A stretch of DNA of 64,000 nucleotides from an uncultured beta proteobacterium. Its GTDB lineage: Bacteria; Pseudomonadota; Gammaproteobacteria; Burkholderiales; Burkholderiaceae_C. The position numbers and the translations under genes were made by a program. The notes under the pieces were generated by a model, which worked only from the letters and a program-made list of their open reading frames with translations, was not told the DNA's origin and made no database searches. The stretch spans positions 16,959 to 80,958 of the forward strand of contig CAJCCO010000136.1 in NCBI GenBank assembly GCA_903960915.1. Direction: 5' to 3'. Below, piece by piece: positions 9,349 to 19,976 of this stretch. How positions within the stretch are numbered: the stretch's first letter is position 1; the number at the start of each line of letters is the position of its first letter.

Positions 9349-10611
9349 ATGAGTTCTCACACCCTGGCCAGCGCAGACACTGCGTTCGTGCCCGATACCA
9401 GCCAGCTCAAAGCGCGACTCAGAAAAGCAGAGTCTCGGCAAAGGCTGCGTGCCTATGCCTTGATCCTGCCCTTGCTGGTGTTTACCTTGATTACATTTTT
9501 GGTGCCGATTGGGCTCATGCTCTACAACAGCGTGCATGACCCAGTGGTACATGACGCCCTGCCCCGCACATCGGCCCTGATGAAGAACATTCCCCAAGGT
9601 GCAGGGGTGCCTGATGAGGCCGTATTTGCCGCTCTGGCCGCCGACATGAAATTGGCCGCAGAGAACCAACTCAGCAGCAAGGTGGCGGCACGCCTGAACT
9701 TTGAAGGCGGTGGTCTTCGCACCATCTTTATGAAAACCAGCCGCAAGGTGGTGACCCAGGAGACCGGCCCCTGGAAACCCGTTTTTCTAGAAATTGACGC
9801 CTCCTGGGGCGAACCCAAAATTTGGTCGGTATTGCGCCAGTTACGCCATGAATACACCTTTGATTACTACTTGCACGCGCTGGACCTGACGCGTGACGAA
9901 CAAGGCGCCATCGTCAGATACCAGGAGAATGACCGCCTGTACCTGAACGTCTTTGGCCGCACCCTGCTGGTCAGTCTTTCCGTCACGCTGCTGGCGCTGG
10001 CTATTGGCTACCCGCTGTCTTTCTGGCTCGCACACCTGCCTGCCAAGACCAGCAATCTGATGATGATGCTGGTGTTACTGCCCTTCTGGACCTCGCTGCT
10101 GGTGCGCACCACAGCCTGGGTGGTGCTGTTGCAAAAAGAAGGCGTGATCAACTCAGCCCTTATGAACCTGGGCCTGATACAGGACCCATTGGCACTGATC
10201 TTCAACCGCTTTGGCGTGGTGATCGCCATGACGCATATTTTGCTGCCCTTCATGATCTTGCCGCTGTACTCGGTGATGCGCCAGATTCCACCGAGCTATG
10301 TGCGTGCTGCCCGCTCACTGGGGGCGGGGCCGTTCACAGCTTTTTGGAAAGTCTATTTTCCGCAGTCACTGGCAGGCATCAGTGCAGGTGTGCTGCTGGT
10401 ATTTATTCTCGCCATTGGCTACTACATCACACCGGCCTTGGTGGGTGGTGCAGGTGACCAGATGATGAGTTACTTTATTGCCGACCACCTGACGCGCAGT
10501 TTGAACTGGGGCCTGGCCTCGGCGCTGGGTGGTTTGCTACTGGCGGGCGTGCTGCTTTTGTACGCCTTGTACGATCGTTTTGTGGGGATTGCCAATGTCC
10601 GCCTTGGTTGA
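9349..10611 (+). CDS. ABC importer permease, PotB type, with large periplasmic loop
   Basis: Inner-membrane permease of 420 residues. I choose ATG 9349 (AAGGA just upstream) over an in-frame GTG at 9322. The first membrane segment lies near residues 29-55. It is followed by about 140 mostly hydrophilic residues before the next helix (LLVSLSVTLLALAIGYPL), far more than the short loop of E. coli PotB. The cytoplasmic EAA loop RAARSLGAGPFTAFWKVYFP is conserved and should dock on the ATPase. The end overlaps the start of the next permease by 17 bases. Confidence 0.9.
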   Translation: MSSHTLASADTAFVPDTSQLKARLRKAESRQRLRAYALILPLLVFTLITFLVPIGLMLYNSVHDPVVHDALPRTSALMKNIPQGAGVPDEAVFAALAADMKLAAENQLSSKVAARLNFEGGGLRTIFMKTSRKVVTQETGPWKPVFLEIDASWGEPKIWSVLRQLRHEYTFDYYLHALDLTRDEQGAIVRYQENDRLYLNVFGRTLLVSLSVTLLALAIGYPLSFWLAHLPAKTSNLMMMLVLLPFWTSLLVRTTAWVVLLQKEGVINSALMNLGLIQDPLALIFNRFGVVIAMTHILLPFMILPLYSVMRQIPPSYVRAARSLGAGPFTAFWKVYFPQSLAGISAGVLLVFILAIGYYITPALVGGAGDQMMSYFIADHLTRSLNWGLASALGGLLLAGVLLLYALYDRFVGIANVRLG

Positions 10612-11446
10612 AAAAATGCCGCGCTTTGCCCCTTATGTCACGTTCTGGGGCAAGGTCAAACACTATGCGCTGTTTGGGTTTTGTATGGCTGCGCTTATAT
10701 TTCTGATTGCCCCGGTGCTGGTGGTGATTCCATTGGCTTTTAATGCCGATCCCTATTTCACCTACCCCATCAAAACCTGGAGCCTGAAATGGTTTGTGGA
10801 GTTTTTCACCAATGAGGTGTGGCAAACCGCTGTTAAAAACAGCTTTGTCATTGCCCTGATTGCCACGCTGATTGCCACCACACTGGGCACGATGGCGTCT
10901 GTTGGGCTGGTGCACCGCAACTTGCCCGGGCGCTCGTTCATCACCGCTGTGTTGGTCTCGCCCATGATTGTTCCCATCGTGATCGTGGCCGTAGGGGCGT
11001 ATTTCTTTTACTCCACCCTGGGCATTGCCAACAACCTGACGGGCATTGTGCTGGCCCACGCGGTGTTGGGCACACCCTTTGTTGTGATCACGGTAACGGC
11101 CACGCTGGCGGGATTTGATCAAGCTTTGTTTAGGGCTGCACGCAGCTTGGGGGCCTCCCCGCTGACCGCCTTCAGACGCATCACGCTGCCCATCATCTGG
11201 CCCGGCGTTTTCTCCGGGGCCCTGTTTGCTTTTGCGACGTCTTTTGACGAAGTGGTGGTGGTTCTGTTCCTGGGCAGTGTGGAGCAACGCACCATTCCGC
11301 GCCAAATGTGGACCGGCTTGCGCGAGCAACTGAGCCCCACCATTCTGGCGGCTGCCGTGGTGCTTATTTTGATTTCCTTGGGCATGCTGTTGACACTGGA
11401 AGCCCTGCGGCGGCGCAACGCCAAAATGCGTGGTCTGGTGGACTGA
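10595..11446 (+). CDS. ABC importer permease, PotC type
   Basis: Second membrane subunit, 283 residues, about six predicted helices, with the EAA loop RAARSLGASPLTAFRRITLP near residue 180. ATG 10595 lies inside the end of the preceding permease, with GGGGA just upstream; ATG 10616 is a possible alternative. With the preceding permease, ATPase and binding protein it completes the importer. Its stop lies in a GACT-rich stretch that runs into the CTGA repeat ahead of folB. Confidence 0.9.
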   Translation: MSALVEKMPRFAPYVTFWGKVKHYALFGFCMAALIFLIAPVLVVIPLAFNADPYFTYPIKTWSLKWFVEFFTNEVWQTAVKNSFVIALIATLIATTLGTMASVGLVHRNLPGRSFITAVLVSPMIVPIVIVAVGAYFFYSTLGIANNLTGIVLAHAVLGTPFVVITVTATLAGFDQALFRAARSLGASPLTAFRRITLPIIWPGVFSGALFAFATSFDEVVVVLFLGSVEQRTIPRQMWTGLREQLSPTILAAAVVLILISLGMLLTLEALRRRNAKMRGLVD

Positions 11447-11458
11447 CGAATTGACTGT

Positions 11459-11490
11459 CTGACTGACTGACTGACTGACTGACTGACTGA
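11459..11490. repeat. Tetranucleotide repeat (CTGA)x8
   Basis: Eight perfect copies of CTGA fill the space between the permease stop and the folB start; further scattered GACT words occur from 11441. The last copy runs into an ATG-ATC-TGA mini-ORF (11490-11498) whose stop overlaps the folB ATG at 11498. Every frame through the repeat meets TGA, so it is not coding. Perfect tetranucleotide tracts of this length are prone to slippage. Confidence 0.95.
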
Positions 11491-11497
11491 TGATCTG

Positions 11498-11968
11498 ATG
11501 GCCTTGCGCTCCAAATGGACGGTTCGGGTCGACTCACTGCAAACCGAGCTGTGTGTGGGCATTTATGCCCATGAGAAAAAGCCCCAGCCCATCGTACTGA
11601 GCTTGCTGATCAGTGGCATGGCCGAAACTGCACCTTCGCAGTTGGCGCAGTGTTTTGACTATGAACCCATTTGCCGCTGGGTGATCGATGTATGGCCTCA
11701 CAGTGCCCACACGCCCTTGCTGGAAACCCGGCTCAATGAATTGGCTGAGCAAATCTTCAGCAGTGACAAGCGCGTCATGGATGTCTGGGTGGGCATCTAC
11801 AAGACGCAAGCCTTTCCCGAAGCGCAACGCGTTGGCTTGGAGCGAGGCATCAACCGGCGTCAGTTTGAAGAGCTGCACCAACACCAGCAAGACTTGCTGA
11901 CCCACCCGGCAGTACTGGCCGCCAAAAGCAGGCTCAGGCTGCGTAAACCACACGCATTGGCCCCATGA
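11498..11968 (+). CDS. folB: Dihydroneopterin aldolase-like protein (FolB family)
   Basis: 156 residues; the first 110 match the FolB fold. Residues equivalent to the E. coli catalytic set appear conserved: Glu26 in GIYAHEKK, Tyr55 in CFDYEPI and Lys102 in WVGIYKTQ. FolB makes the hydroxymethyl-dihydropterin precursor of folate. A C-terminal tail of about 40 residues (rich in Gln, His, Leu and Arg) is extra. Sitting at the end of a THF-dependent sarcosine operon, it may support folate supply for SoxABDG and GlyA (inference). No Shine-Dalgarno is visible; the leader is the CTGA repeat. Confidence 0.82.
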   Translation: MALRSKWTVRVDSLQTELCVGIYAHEKKPQPIVLSLLISGMAETAPSQLAQCFDYEPICRWVIDVWPHSAHTPLLETRLNELAEQIFSSDKRVMDVWVGIYKTQAFPEAQRVGLERGINRRQFEELHQHQQDLLTHPAVLAAKSRLRLRKPHALAP

Positions 11969-12003
11969 AAACGACGACCAGGCAGATTGCAGGGTCGTCG
12001 TTT
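11969..12003. terminator. Bidirectional hairpin between folB and typA
   Basis: An 11-bp stem, AAACGACGACC (11969-11979) with GGTCGTCGTTT (11993-12003), closes a 13-base loop. It lies between two convergent genes and begins right after the folB stop. The outer A/T pairs give short T-runs on both strands, so it can end transcription from either side, though the U-tracts are short. Confidence 0.6.
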
Positions 12004-12045
12004 AGATGGGTGGGCCCTTAAGCGTCTGGGCCCTGAAAGCGCCGC

Positions 12046-13872
12046 TTAGAAACGGCCTGCGCGTTTACGCTCGCTCTCTGTCAGGTAGCGCTTGCGCAGA
12101 CGGATGGACTTGGGGGTGATCTCGACCAACTCGTCGTCCTCAATAAATTCCACGCCGTATTCAAGTGTGCAATCAATGGGAGGCGTGATCTTGATCGCAT
12201 CTTCCTTGCCCGATACGCGGAAGTTGGTGAGCTGCTTGGTGCGCGTGGCATTGACCACCAGGTCGTTGTCACGGCTGTGGATGCCCACAATCATGCCTTC
12301 ATACACCGGATCATTCGCCTTGACGAACATGCGGCCACGGTCGTCTAGTTTGCCCAGGGCATAGGTAAAGATTTCACCAGCATCCATGGAAATCAGCACG
12401 CCATTTTTACGGCCACCAATTTCACCTTTGTGCGGCTCGTAGCTGTCAAAGATGTTGGAGATCAGGCCAGAGCCGCGCGTCAAATTCAAAAATTCGTTGG
12501 TAAAACCAATCAAACCACGCGCAGGAATGCGGTACTCCAGGCGCACACGGCCACGGCCGTCCGGTTCCATGTTGACCAGGTCGCCCTTGCGCTCGCCCAA
12601 GGCCTGCATGACGCCGCCCTGGTGTTGCTCTTCGATGTCGGCAGTGACCAACTCGATAGGCTCATGCTTCTCGCCATTGACCTCACGAATCACCACTCGG
12701 GGTTTGGACACAGCGAGCTCGTAGCCTTCGCGGCGCATGTTTTCCAACAGAATGGTCAGGTGCAACTCGCCACGGCCCATGACTTCGAAGATACCTTCTT
12801 CGTCGGTTTCTTTGACACGCAAGGCCACGTTGTGTTGCAGTTCTTTTTGCAGGCGGTCCCAGATTTGACGGCTGGTGACGTACTTGCCTTCGCGTCCGGC
12901 CAATGGGCTGGTGTTGACGCAGAAATTCATGGTCAGGGTTGGCTCATCCACCTTGAGCATGGGCAAGGGCATGGGGGTGATGGGGTCGGTGATGGTGACG
13001 CCAATACCGATGTCGGTCAGGCCGTTGATCAGCACAATTTCGCCAGGACCGGCTTCGGTGGCCTGCACGCGTTCCAGTCCCTGGAAGGTCAGAACCTGGT
13101 TGATGCGGCCTTTGATCGCCTTGCCGTCCGTGCCTTCCATGACCACCACGTCCATCATGGGCTTGATGGTGCCCTGGCTGATGCGGCCCACGCCAATGCG
13201 GCCCACGAAGGTGGAGAAATCGAGCGCAGAAATTTGCAGTTGCAGCGGCGCAGCCGGGTCACCCTTTTGTGCGGGAACGTGCTTGAGCACGGTGTTGAAC
13301 AGGGCCGACATGTCGGGACCCCACTGCTCGCCCGCAGCGCCCTCTTCCATGGAAGACCAGCCGTTGATGCCCGAGGCGTAAACCACGGGGAAATCAAGCT
13401 GTTCGTCGGTGGCACCGAGTTTGTCAAACAAATCAAAAGCAGCGTTAACCACAAAGTCAGGGCGCGCACCGGGCTTGTCCACCTTGTTGACCACCAGAAT
13501 GGGCTTGAGGCCCAGGGCCAGGGCTTTCTTGGTCACAAAACGGGTTTGTGGCATGGGGCCTTCCTGGGCGTCGATCAAGAGCACCACACCGTCCACCATG
13601 GACAAAGCGCGTTCCACTTCACCGCCGAAGTCAGCGTGTCCGGGCGTGTCGACGATGTTGATGTGGGTGCCTTCCCAGGTGACGGCGCAGTTCTTGGCCA
13701 GAATCGTGATGCCACGTTCTTTTTCGATGGCGTTGTTGTCCATCACGGTGTCCACCACTTTTTCGTGCTCGGCAAAGGTGCCGGACTGGCGCAACAACTG
13801 GTCGACCATGGTGGTCTTTCCGTGGTCAACGTGGGCAATGATGGCAATATTTCGGATCTGTTTAATGGTCAT
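12046..13872 (-). CDS. typA: Ribosome-binding GTPase TypA/BipA
   Basis: 608-residue translational GTPase of the EF-G family that acts on the ribosome under stress and in assembly. It has G1 AHVDHGKT at 13-20, DTPGH (G3) and NKVD (G4), followed by the beta-barrel, two alpha/beta domains and the TypA-specific C-terminal domain ending in [16 protein letters not shown]. Length is typical. The 171-bp leader to truB is A/T-rich near the start codon and holds three copies of TTTGAGA (minus strand, 13891-13923), so typA may have its own promoter besides read-through from truB. Confidence 0.97.
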   Translation of the reverse strand: MTIKQIRNIAIIAHVDHGKTTMVDQLLRQSGTFAEHEKVVDTVMDNNAIEKERGITILAKNCAVTWEGTHINIVDTPGHADFGGEVERALSMVDGVVLLIDAQEGPMPQTRFVTKKALALGLKPILVVNKVDKPGARPDFVVNAAFDLFDKLGATDEQLDFPVVYASGINGWSSMEEGAAGEQWGPDMSALFNTVLKHVPAQKGDPAAPLQLQISALDFSTFVGRIGVGRISQGTIKPMMDVVVMEGTDGKAIKGRINQVLTFQGLERVQATEAGPGEIVLINGLTDIGIGVTITDPITPMPLPMLKVDEPTLTMNFCVNTSPLAGREGKYVTSRQIWDRLQKELQHNVALRVKETDEEGIFEVMGRGELHLTILLENMRREGYELAVSKPRVVIREVNGEKHEPIELVTADIEEQHQGGVMQALGERKGDLVNMEPDGRGRVRLEYRIPARGLIGFTNEFLNLTRGSGLISNIFDSYEPHKGEIGGRKNGVLISMDAGEIFTYALGKLDDRGRMFVKANDPVYEGMIVGIHSRDNDLVVNATRTKQLTNFRVSGKEDAIKITPPIDCTLEYGVEFIEDDELVEITPKSIRLRKRYLTESERKRAGRF

Positions 13873-14043
13873 GGTTCACTTTCTCTTTAATCTCAAATTT
13901 TTCAAAAATCTCAAAGTCTCAAAACTCTTTCAATGGGCCTGGGGCCTCTATTTGCATGAACCTGGTTCACTCAAGCTGCTTTCACAATCTTGCCTTCAGT
14001 TGGACTGTTTTGGCCCGTTTGAAAGTAGCTTGAATGGGCTCTC

Positions 14044-15063
14044 TCATCTAATCATTTGCTCGATCTCCAAGGGGCTTAACAAGCGCCCAGGTATCAACTC
14101 ACCGGCTTTGACGTGGGCTGTGCCCAGTAATACCTTGGCCACCGCCACCGCACCTGTGCCACCTGTCCCAGGTGTCCCAGGTGTCCCACCCGTCGCCCCA
14201 ACTGGCGCGGGGCCATACACGGCCACCTGCTCGTTATCAGCCCAATCGCCCCGGCGCCGTACACCGCTCAGAAAACGTCCCGCGTTCTCGGCATCGAGGG
14301 TCACCACAGTGTGCTTTACCAACAGCGAATCCACCGGCATTAAACACGCCATGCGCTGTTCTTCAGTCATGGCTTCAAGCGCTTCCAGGGTGACGCATTG
14401 CGTCACTTCAAACCCACCCGTTCCGACACGGCGCAAGGCGCTCAAATGGGCGCCACACCCCAAAGCCTCACCTACATCCTCGCCCAGGGTGCGGATGTAA
14501 GTTCCTTTGCTGCATTGCACGACCATCTTGATGGCGGGCGGCACAAGCTCCTGTGGATCCTGCGCTTTGACAAGTGTCATTTCCAGTGCGTAAATCGTCA
14601 CTTCACGCGCTTCGCGCTCAATCTCTATGCCGGCCCGCGCATATTCATACAAGGCCTTGCCATCCTTCTTCAAGGCACTGTGCATGGGCGGTATTTGCCG
14701 AATCAAGCCGGTATACCGTGCAGCCACCTCGGGCAAGTCTCGATCGGTGACCTGCACAGCGCGCTCTTCAATCACTTCGCCTTCAGCGTCTGCCGTGCTG
14801 GTCTTGATACCCAGCCGCGCTATCGCTTCGTACGTTTTGTCAGCGTCCAGTTGGAGCTGACTGAATTTGGTAGCTGCCCCAAAACACAGGGGCAAAACAC
14901 CGGTGGCCAAAGGGTCGAGGGTGCCGGTGTGACCGGCTTTTTCGGCCCTGAGTAACCATTTCACTTTTTGCAAGGCGTCGTTGCTGGACCAACCCAAGGG
15001 CTTGTCAAGCAACAGCACCCCATGCACGGGGCGCCTGGCAACCCGTGCACGTGGCGCGTTCAT
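14044..15063 (-). CDS. truB: tRNA pseudouridine(55) synthase
   Basis: Makes the universal pseudouridine 55 in the T-loop of tRNAs. 339 residues; the catalytic aspartate is Asp50 in [12 protein letters not shown], and [16 protein letters not shown] is the usual N-terminus. Near the C-terminus (about residues 288-305) a Gly/Thr/Pro stretch encoded by a 9-bp repeat interrupts the PUA-like tail. It starts three bases after the rbfA stop and belongs to the rimP-nusA-infB operon. Confidence 0.96.
   Translation of the reverse strand: MNAPRARVARRPVHGVLLLDKPLGWSSNDALQKVKWLLRAEKAGHTGTLDPLATGVLPLCFGAATKFSQLQLDADKTYEAIARLGIKTSTADAEGEVIEERAVQVTDRDLPEVAARYTGLIRQIPPMHSALKKDGKALYEYARAGIEIEREAREVTIYALEMTLVKAQDPQELVPPAIKMVVQCSKGTYIRTLGEDVGEALGCGAHLSALRRVGTGGFEVTQCVTLEALEAMTEEQRMACLMPVDSLLVKHTVVTLDAENAGRFLSGVRRRGDWADNEQVAVYGPAPVGATGGTPGTPGTGGTGAVAVAKVLLGTAHVKAGELIPGRLLSPLEIEQMIR
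14164..14190. repeat. 9-bp tandem repeat inside truB
   Basis: Two copies of TGTCCCAGG followed by the variant TGTCCCACC. Read on the minus strand it encodes the Gly-Thr-Pro repeats near the TruB C-terminus. Nine-base units keep the frame, so copy-number changes would alter length without breaking the protein. Confidence 0.85.
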
Positions 15064-15066
15064 GCC

Positions 15067-15435
15067 TTAGTCCTCTTTGGCGCGGGAGGCCACTGCACGC
15101 GCTATCAGCGCGTTCATGTCAGCGGCGCGCTCGGTCGTCTGATCGAACAGGAAGTGCAAGGTCGGCACGGTGTGAATGTGCAAGCGCTTGAACAAACCCG
15201 CCCGCAAGAAACCAGCAGCCTGGTTCAGCCCCTCCGTACAGGCTTTGGGGTCGCCTGCCAGCAGACTGAAATAGACCTTCGCATGCGCGTAGTCCGGGGT
15301 GACTTCAACACCTTGAATGGTCACCATGCCCACCCGCGGGTCTTTCAACTCGCGCGCGATCAGCTCCGTCAGATCACGCTGAATCTGATCGGCAACCTTG
15401 AAGCTCCGGTTGGGGGTACTTGATTTTTTTCGCAC
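15067..15435 (-). CDS. rbfA: 30S ribosome-binding factor A
   Basis: 122-residue KH-type cold-shock factor for 16S rRNA 5'-end maturation. The sequence shows the typical [19 protein letters not shown] and [17 protein letters not shown] blocks and the C-terminal [14 protein letters not shown]. Translation starts at GTG 15435, 17 bases after the infB stop. Its place between infB and truB is standard. Confidence 0.95.
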   Translation of the reverse strand: MRKKSSTPNRSFKVADQIQRDLTELIARELKDPRVGMVTIQGVEVTPDYAHAKVYFSLLAGDPKACTEGLNQAAGFLRAGLFKRLHIHTVPTLHFLFDQTTERAADMNALIARAVASRAKED

Positions 15436-15452
15436 GTTCTACTTCAGACACA

Positions 15453-18374
15453 TCACAGCGTACGGGCCACTTCGCGAATCTCGAAGAACTCCAGCACGTC
15501 ACCCTCTTGGATGTCGTTGTAATTCTTGATGTTCAAGCCGCAATCAAAGCCTTCGCGCACTTCTTTGGCGTCGTCCTTGAAACGCTTGAGCGAGTCGAGT
15601 TCGCCGGAGTAGATGACCAGGTTTTCGCGCAGCAAGCGAAGACGGGCAGAACGGCGGACCACACCAGCGGTAACCATACAACCGGCAATGGAGCCGATCT
15701 TGGAGACCTTGAAAATCTGGCGAATCTCGGCAGTGCCAATGACCTCTTCTTTCTTGTCTGGGGTCAGCATGCCGGACATGGCGAGTTTGAGTTCGTCCAC
15801 GGCGTCATAAATGATGTCGTAGTAGCGAATGTCAACGCCGTTGTTCTCGGCCAACTTGCGCGCGCCGGCATCGGCACGGGTGTTGAAACCAATGATGACC
15901 GCCTTGGAGGCAATGGCCAGGTTGACATCGGACTCGCTGATGGCGCCCACAGCGGTGTACACCAGTTGCACTTTGACCTCTTCTGTGGAGAGCTTGAGCA
16001 GAGACTGCGCCAGCGCTTCCTGCGAGCCCTGAACGTCGGCCTTGACGATGATGGGCACCATCTTGACTTCGCCAGCGGCCATGTCGGTGAACATGTTCTC
16101 CAACTTGGCGGCTTGTTGCTTGGCCAACTTGGTGTGGCGGAACTTGCCGGCACGGTAAGTGGCGATCTCGCGGGCACGCCGCTCATCGGACATGACCATG
16201 AACTCGTCACCGGCTTGCGGCACTTCGGTCAGGCCCTGGATTTCGACCGGAATCGAAGGACCCGCCGATTTGATGGTTTTGCCGTTCTCGTCCAGCATGG
16301 CGCGCACGCGGCCGTAGGTAGAACCCGCCAGCACGATGTCGCCGGTTTTGAGCGTGCCTGATTGAACCAAAATGGTGGCAACCGGGCCGCGGCCCTTGTC
16401 GAGCTGGGCCTCAATCACCAAGCCCTTGGCCATGGCATCAACCGGTGCACGCAACTCCAGCACCTCGGCTTGCAAAAGCACTTGCTCCAAAAGCTCGTCA
16501 ATGCCTTTGCCGGTTTTGGCCGAAACCGACACGAAGGGTGATTCACCACCAAACTCTTCAGGCACCACCTCTTCCACCACCAGCTCGTTTTTCACGCGTT
16601 CTGGGTTGGCATCGGGTTTGTCAATCTTGTTGATGGCCACCACGATAGGAACCCCAGCCGCCTTGGCGTGCTTGATGGCCTCTTTGGTTTGTGGCATCAC
16701 GCCATCGTCTGCAGCGACCACCAGAATCACAATGTCGGTGGCCTTGGCACCGCGCGCACGCATGGCCGTGAAGGCCTCGTGACCGGGCGTGTCCAGGAAG
16801 GAGATCATGCCCCGTGGGGTTTCCACGTGGTAGGCGCCGATGTGTTGGGTAATGCCGCCAGCTTCACCAGAGGCTACCTTCGCACGGCGAATGTAATCGA
16901 GCAAGGAGGTCTTGCCATGGTCAACGTGCCCCATGACAGTCACTACCGGTGCGCGCGGCAAGGACTCGGATTGTTGTTGCAAGACTTCGTCGTCAGTGAA
17001 CGCTTCCGGATCGTCCAGCGCAGCCACGATAGCCTTGTGGCCCATTTCTTCCACCAAAATCATGGCGGTGTCTTGGTCCAAGGGCTGGTTGATGGTGACC
17101 ATCTGGCCAAGTTTCATCAAGTGTTTGATGACCTCGGATGCCTTGACGGCCATCTTGTGCGCCAACTCGGCGACGGTAATGGTCTCTGGCACGTGCACCT
17201 CAATAATGCGCGCTTCCACTGGGGCTGCCGCTTGTGCGTGGTCATCCCGATCACGGTCGTTGCTGCCACGTTTTCCACGCGGCCCACCGCGCCAGTTACT
17301 GCCACGACCAACGCCTGCGCCGGTATCACCCCGTGTGGGGATGGCTTTCTTCTTGGCCGGATCACCCGCCCAGCTGCTAGAGAGCTTGGCAGACTTGACT
17401 TCCTTGCCCGCTACGGTTGCTGCAGGAACTGCAGGCGCGCCTGGACGTGCTGGTTTGGCCGCCACCGTACCTGCTGCGGGTTTGTGCAGCGTGCCTTTGA
17501 TAGCACCTGGCGCAGGTTTAACTTCTTCGGGTTTTTTGACGGGCGGCGCAGGCTTCTTCGCTGGGGCCGACATCATCATGCGAATGGCTGCTGCTTCGGC
17601 TTCGGCCTTGCGGCGACGGTCACCCAGGTCAGCGGCGCGCACCACGTCTTCAGCGGCACGGGCTTGGGAATCTGCGGCAGCTTTTTCACGGGCTTGCACT
17701 TGTTCAAGCGCCAGGGTCTCGGCCTTTTCTGCGGCTTGTGCGGCTTTGGCTGCTGCCAGATTCAGGGCTTCTGCGGCAGGGGCTGCGGCAGATTTATCAA
17801 CAGCGGCCACATATTTAGCAGCTCGCTCGGCATCAGCAGCCGCTTTGACTGCGGCCTGCTCTGCCGTTTCACGGGCTTTAGCTTCTTGCGCTTCGCGCTC
17901 TTGACGCCGCTGGGCCAATTCTTCTTCCTGACGGCGAATGAATTCAGCCTGGTGACGGGCCTCTTCTTCACGACGCGCCAGTTCGGCATTGTCAATCAGG
18001 GGCTGTCCATCGTGCGCGGCCTGTTGCGACTCTGAGCTGGCCTCGACAGATGTTTCCGGCACTTCAAGACCATCTTCACGACGGATGAAGGTGCGTTTTT
18101 TACGCACTTCCACCTGGATGGTGCGCGCTTTGCCCGTGGCGTCGGCCTGCTTGATTTCGCTGGTCGATTTTTTGACGAGCGTAATTTTTTTGCGCTCAGG
18201 GCTGGCAGTGCCATGGCTGGCCTGCAAGTAGCCGAGCAGTTGCTGCTTGTCAGCATCTGTCAGCTTGTCAGACGCTGCCGCTTTGGCAACGCCCGCCGAT
18301 TTCAACTGCTCAAGCAGTGTGTCGGTTGATTTTTTGAGTTCTGTTGCAAACTCGGCGACGGTCGTACTGGACAT
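15453..18374 (-). CDS. infB: Translation initiation factor IF-2
   Basis: 973-residue GTPase that places initiator tRNA on the 30S subunit. An N-terminal IF2_N helical domain (1-55) is followed by a long Ala/Glu/Lys-rich, partly coiled region (about 130-390) and a second IF2_N-like domain. The G domain ([32 protein letters not shown]) and the C-terminal beta-barrel domains come next. The repeat-rich linker is normal for Burkholderiales. It lies 71 bp after nusA. Confidence 0.98.
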   Translation of the reverse strand: MSSTTVAEFATELKKSTDTLLEQLKSAGVAKAAASDKLTDADKQQLLGYLQASHGTASPERKKITLVKKSTSEIKQADATGKARTIQVEVRKKRTFIRREDGLEVPETSVEASSESQQAAHDGQPLIDNAELARREEEARHQAEFIRRQEEELAQRRQEREAQEAKARETAEQAAVKAAADAERAAKYVAAVDKSAAAPAAEALNLAAAKAAQAAEKAETLALEQVQAREKAAADSQARAAEDVVRAADLGDRRRKAEAEAAAIRMMMSAPAKKPAPPVKKPEEVKPAPGAIKGTLHKPAAGTVAAKPARPGAPAVPAATVAGKEVKSAKLSSSWAGDPAKKKAIPTRGDTGAGVGRGSNWRGGPRGKRGSNDRDRDDHAQAAAPVEARIIEVHVPETITVAELAHKMAVKASEVIKHLMKLGQMVTINQPLDQDTAMILVEEMGHKAIVAALDDPEAFTDDEVLQQQSESLPRAPVVTVMGHVDHGKTSLLDYIRRAKVASGEAGGITQHIGAYHVETPRGMISFLDTPGHEAFTAMRARGAKATDIVILVVAADDGVMPQTKEAIKHAKAAGVPIVVAINKIDKPDANPERVKNELVVEEVVPEEFGGESPFVSVSAKTGKGIDELLEQVLLQAEVLELRAPVDAMAKGLVIEAQLDKGRGPVATILVQSGTLKTGDIVLAGSTYGRVRAMLDENGKTIKSAGPSIPVEIQGLTEVPQAGDEFMVMSDERRAREIATYRAGKFRHTKLAKQQAAKLENMFTDMAAGEVKMVPIIVKADVQGSQEALAQSLLKLSTEEVKVQLVYTAVGAISESDVNLAIASKAVIIGFNTRADAGARKLAENNGVDIRYYDIIYDAVDELKLAMSGMLTPDKKEEVIGTAEIRQIFKVSKIGSIAGCMVTAGVVRRSARLRLLRENLVIYSGELDSLKRFKDDAKEVREGFDCGLNIKNYNDIQEGDVLEFFEIREVARTL

Positions 18375-18445
18375 TTCTTGGGTAACCTTTAGTTCGGCAT
18401 AACAAGCCCGAAGGGCAATTGCTGGCCATCACTGAAACTTCGCAT

Positions 18446-19954
18446 TCATGATGCGCTGGACTCTTCTGAGGCGGCGTCATTGGTGAACCAATGCTCGCGT
18501 GCCTTCATGATCAAGGCCTTGGCATCATCGGCAGACTGCCCCGTGATGTCGGTGAGTTCGTCAACGGCCAGGTCGGCCAGGTCGTCACGGTTGTGAACGC
18601 CACTGTCGGCCAGTTTGCTGATCAACTCAGGCGTGAGTCCGGGCAAATCGCGCAACTCCAGCGATACCTCTTCCACGCTCTCTTCATGCGCAATTTCCAT
18701 GGTCAACAGCGCATCTTTAGCCCGGTTGCGAAGTTCATTGACGGTGTCTTCGTCAAAGCTTTCGATCTCAAGCATTTCTTCCAGCGGCACATACGCCACC
18801 TGCTCCAGACTGGTGAAGCCTTCAGCGATCAGCAGATCGGCGATTTCTTCATCGACATCCAGCTTTTCCATGAACAGCTTGCGACCCGAGTCGGTCTCAT
18901 TGGCTTGCTTCTGCGCCGATTCAGCGGCGTCCAGAATATTGATTTTCCAGCCGGTCAACTCCGAGGCCAAACGCACGTTTTGACCGCCACGGCCAATGGC
19001 AATGGCCAGGTTTTCCTCGTCCACCACCACGTCCATGGCGTGACGCTCTTCATCCACCACGATGGAGGACACGTTGGCAGGCGCCAGGGCGCCAATCACA
19101 AACTGAGCAGGGTCTTCGCTCCACAGCACAATGTCCACACGCTCGCCAGCGAGCTCGTTGGTGACACCGTTGACACGGGTACCACGCACGCCAACACAGG
19201 TGCCGATGGGGTCCACGCGTTTGTCGTGCGAGAGCACGGCAATCTTGGCGCGAGAACCCGCATCACGGGCGCAGGATTTGATCTCCAGCAGACCTTGTTC
19301 AATCTCGGGCACTTCCTGGCGGAACAGCTCCACCATGAAATCAGGGGCTGAGCGCGACAGGATGATGGGGGCGCCGCGCAAGGTCAGGTCGACTTCCATG
19401 ATCATGGCGCGTACGCGGTCACCGGTGCGCAAGTTTTCCTTGGGAATCATCTCGCCACGGCGCAGACGACCTTCAACGCGACCGCTTTCGACAATGATGT
19501 CGCCCTTGTCCATGCGTTTGACGGTGCCGACAAAAATCTTGTCGCCGCGTGACATGAAGTCGTTGAGCAGCATCTCGCGCTCGGCGTCCCTGATTTTTTG
19601 CAGAATGACCTGCTTGGCGGCCATGGCGCCAATGCGGCCAATGGCCACCGACTCCACGGTTTCCTCAATGTATTCATCGACCTCGATGTCGGGAATCTGC
19701 TCTTTGGCTTCAAACAGCAAAATTTCCTGGTCGGGCAATTGCAGGCCGGCTTCATCGGGAACCACATGCCAGCGGCGGAAAGTTTCGTAACTTCCGTTGT
19801 CACGGTCCACGGCAACGCGGATATCCACATCGCCCTGGTGCAGCTTTTTAGAGGCTTGCGCCAGTGCAGCCTCAACGGCGGCAAACACCACATCACGTTC
19901 CACGTTCTTCTCGCGTGAGATGGCCTCTACCAGCATTAACATTTCGCGATTCAT
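18446..19954 (-). CDS. nusA: Transcription termination/antitermination factor NusA
   Basis: 502 residues from ATG 19954 ([13 protein letters not shown]), preceded by AGGAG; the upstream in-frame extension to 19975 is unlikely. It binds RNA polymerase and nascent RNA. Order: N-terminal polymerase-binding domain, S1 domain ([14 protein letters not shown]), two KH domains ([12 protein letters not shown] and [13 protein letters not shown]), then two acidic C-terminal helical repeats, as in E. coli NusA. It starts 22 bases after rimP. Confidence 0.97.
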   Translation of the reverse strand: MNREMLMLVEAISREKNVERDVVFAAVEAALAQASKKLHQGDVDIRVAVDRDNGSYETFRRWHVVPDEAGLQLPDQEILLFEAKEQIPDIEVDEYIEETVESVAIGRIGAMAAKQVILQKIRDAEREMLLNDFMSRGDKIFVGTVKRMDKGDIIVESGRVEGRLRRGEMIPKENLRTGDRVRAMIMEVDLTLRGAPIILSRSAPDFMVELFRQEVPEIEQGLLEIKSCARDAGSRAKIAVLSHDKRVDPIGTCVGVRGTRVNGVTNELAGERVDIVLWSEDPAQFVIGALAPANVSSIVVDEERHAMDVVVDEENLAIAIGRGGQNVRLASELTGWKINILDAAESAQKQANETDSGRKLFMEKLDVDEEIADLLIAEGFTSLEQVAYVPLEEMLEIESFDEDTVNELRNRAKDALLTMEIAHEESVEEVSLELRDLPGLTPELISKLADSGVHNRDDLADLAVDELTDITGQSADDAKALIMKAREHWFTNDAASEESSAS

Positions 19955-19976
19955 GCCATGTGTCTCCTGTTTCAAT

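Noticed and set aside
7018..11446. Naming the importer potABCD
   Set aside because: Family resemblance alone does not set the substrate, and the operon context points away from polyamines.
11459..11490. CTGA repeat as a translational on/off switch by frameshift inside an ORF
   Set aside because: All three frames through a CTGA tract meet TGA within 12 bases, so no reading frame crosses it. Only spacing or coupling effects remain possible.
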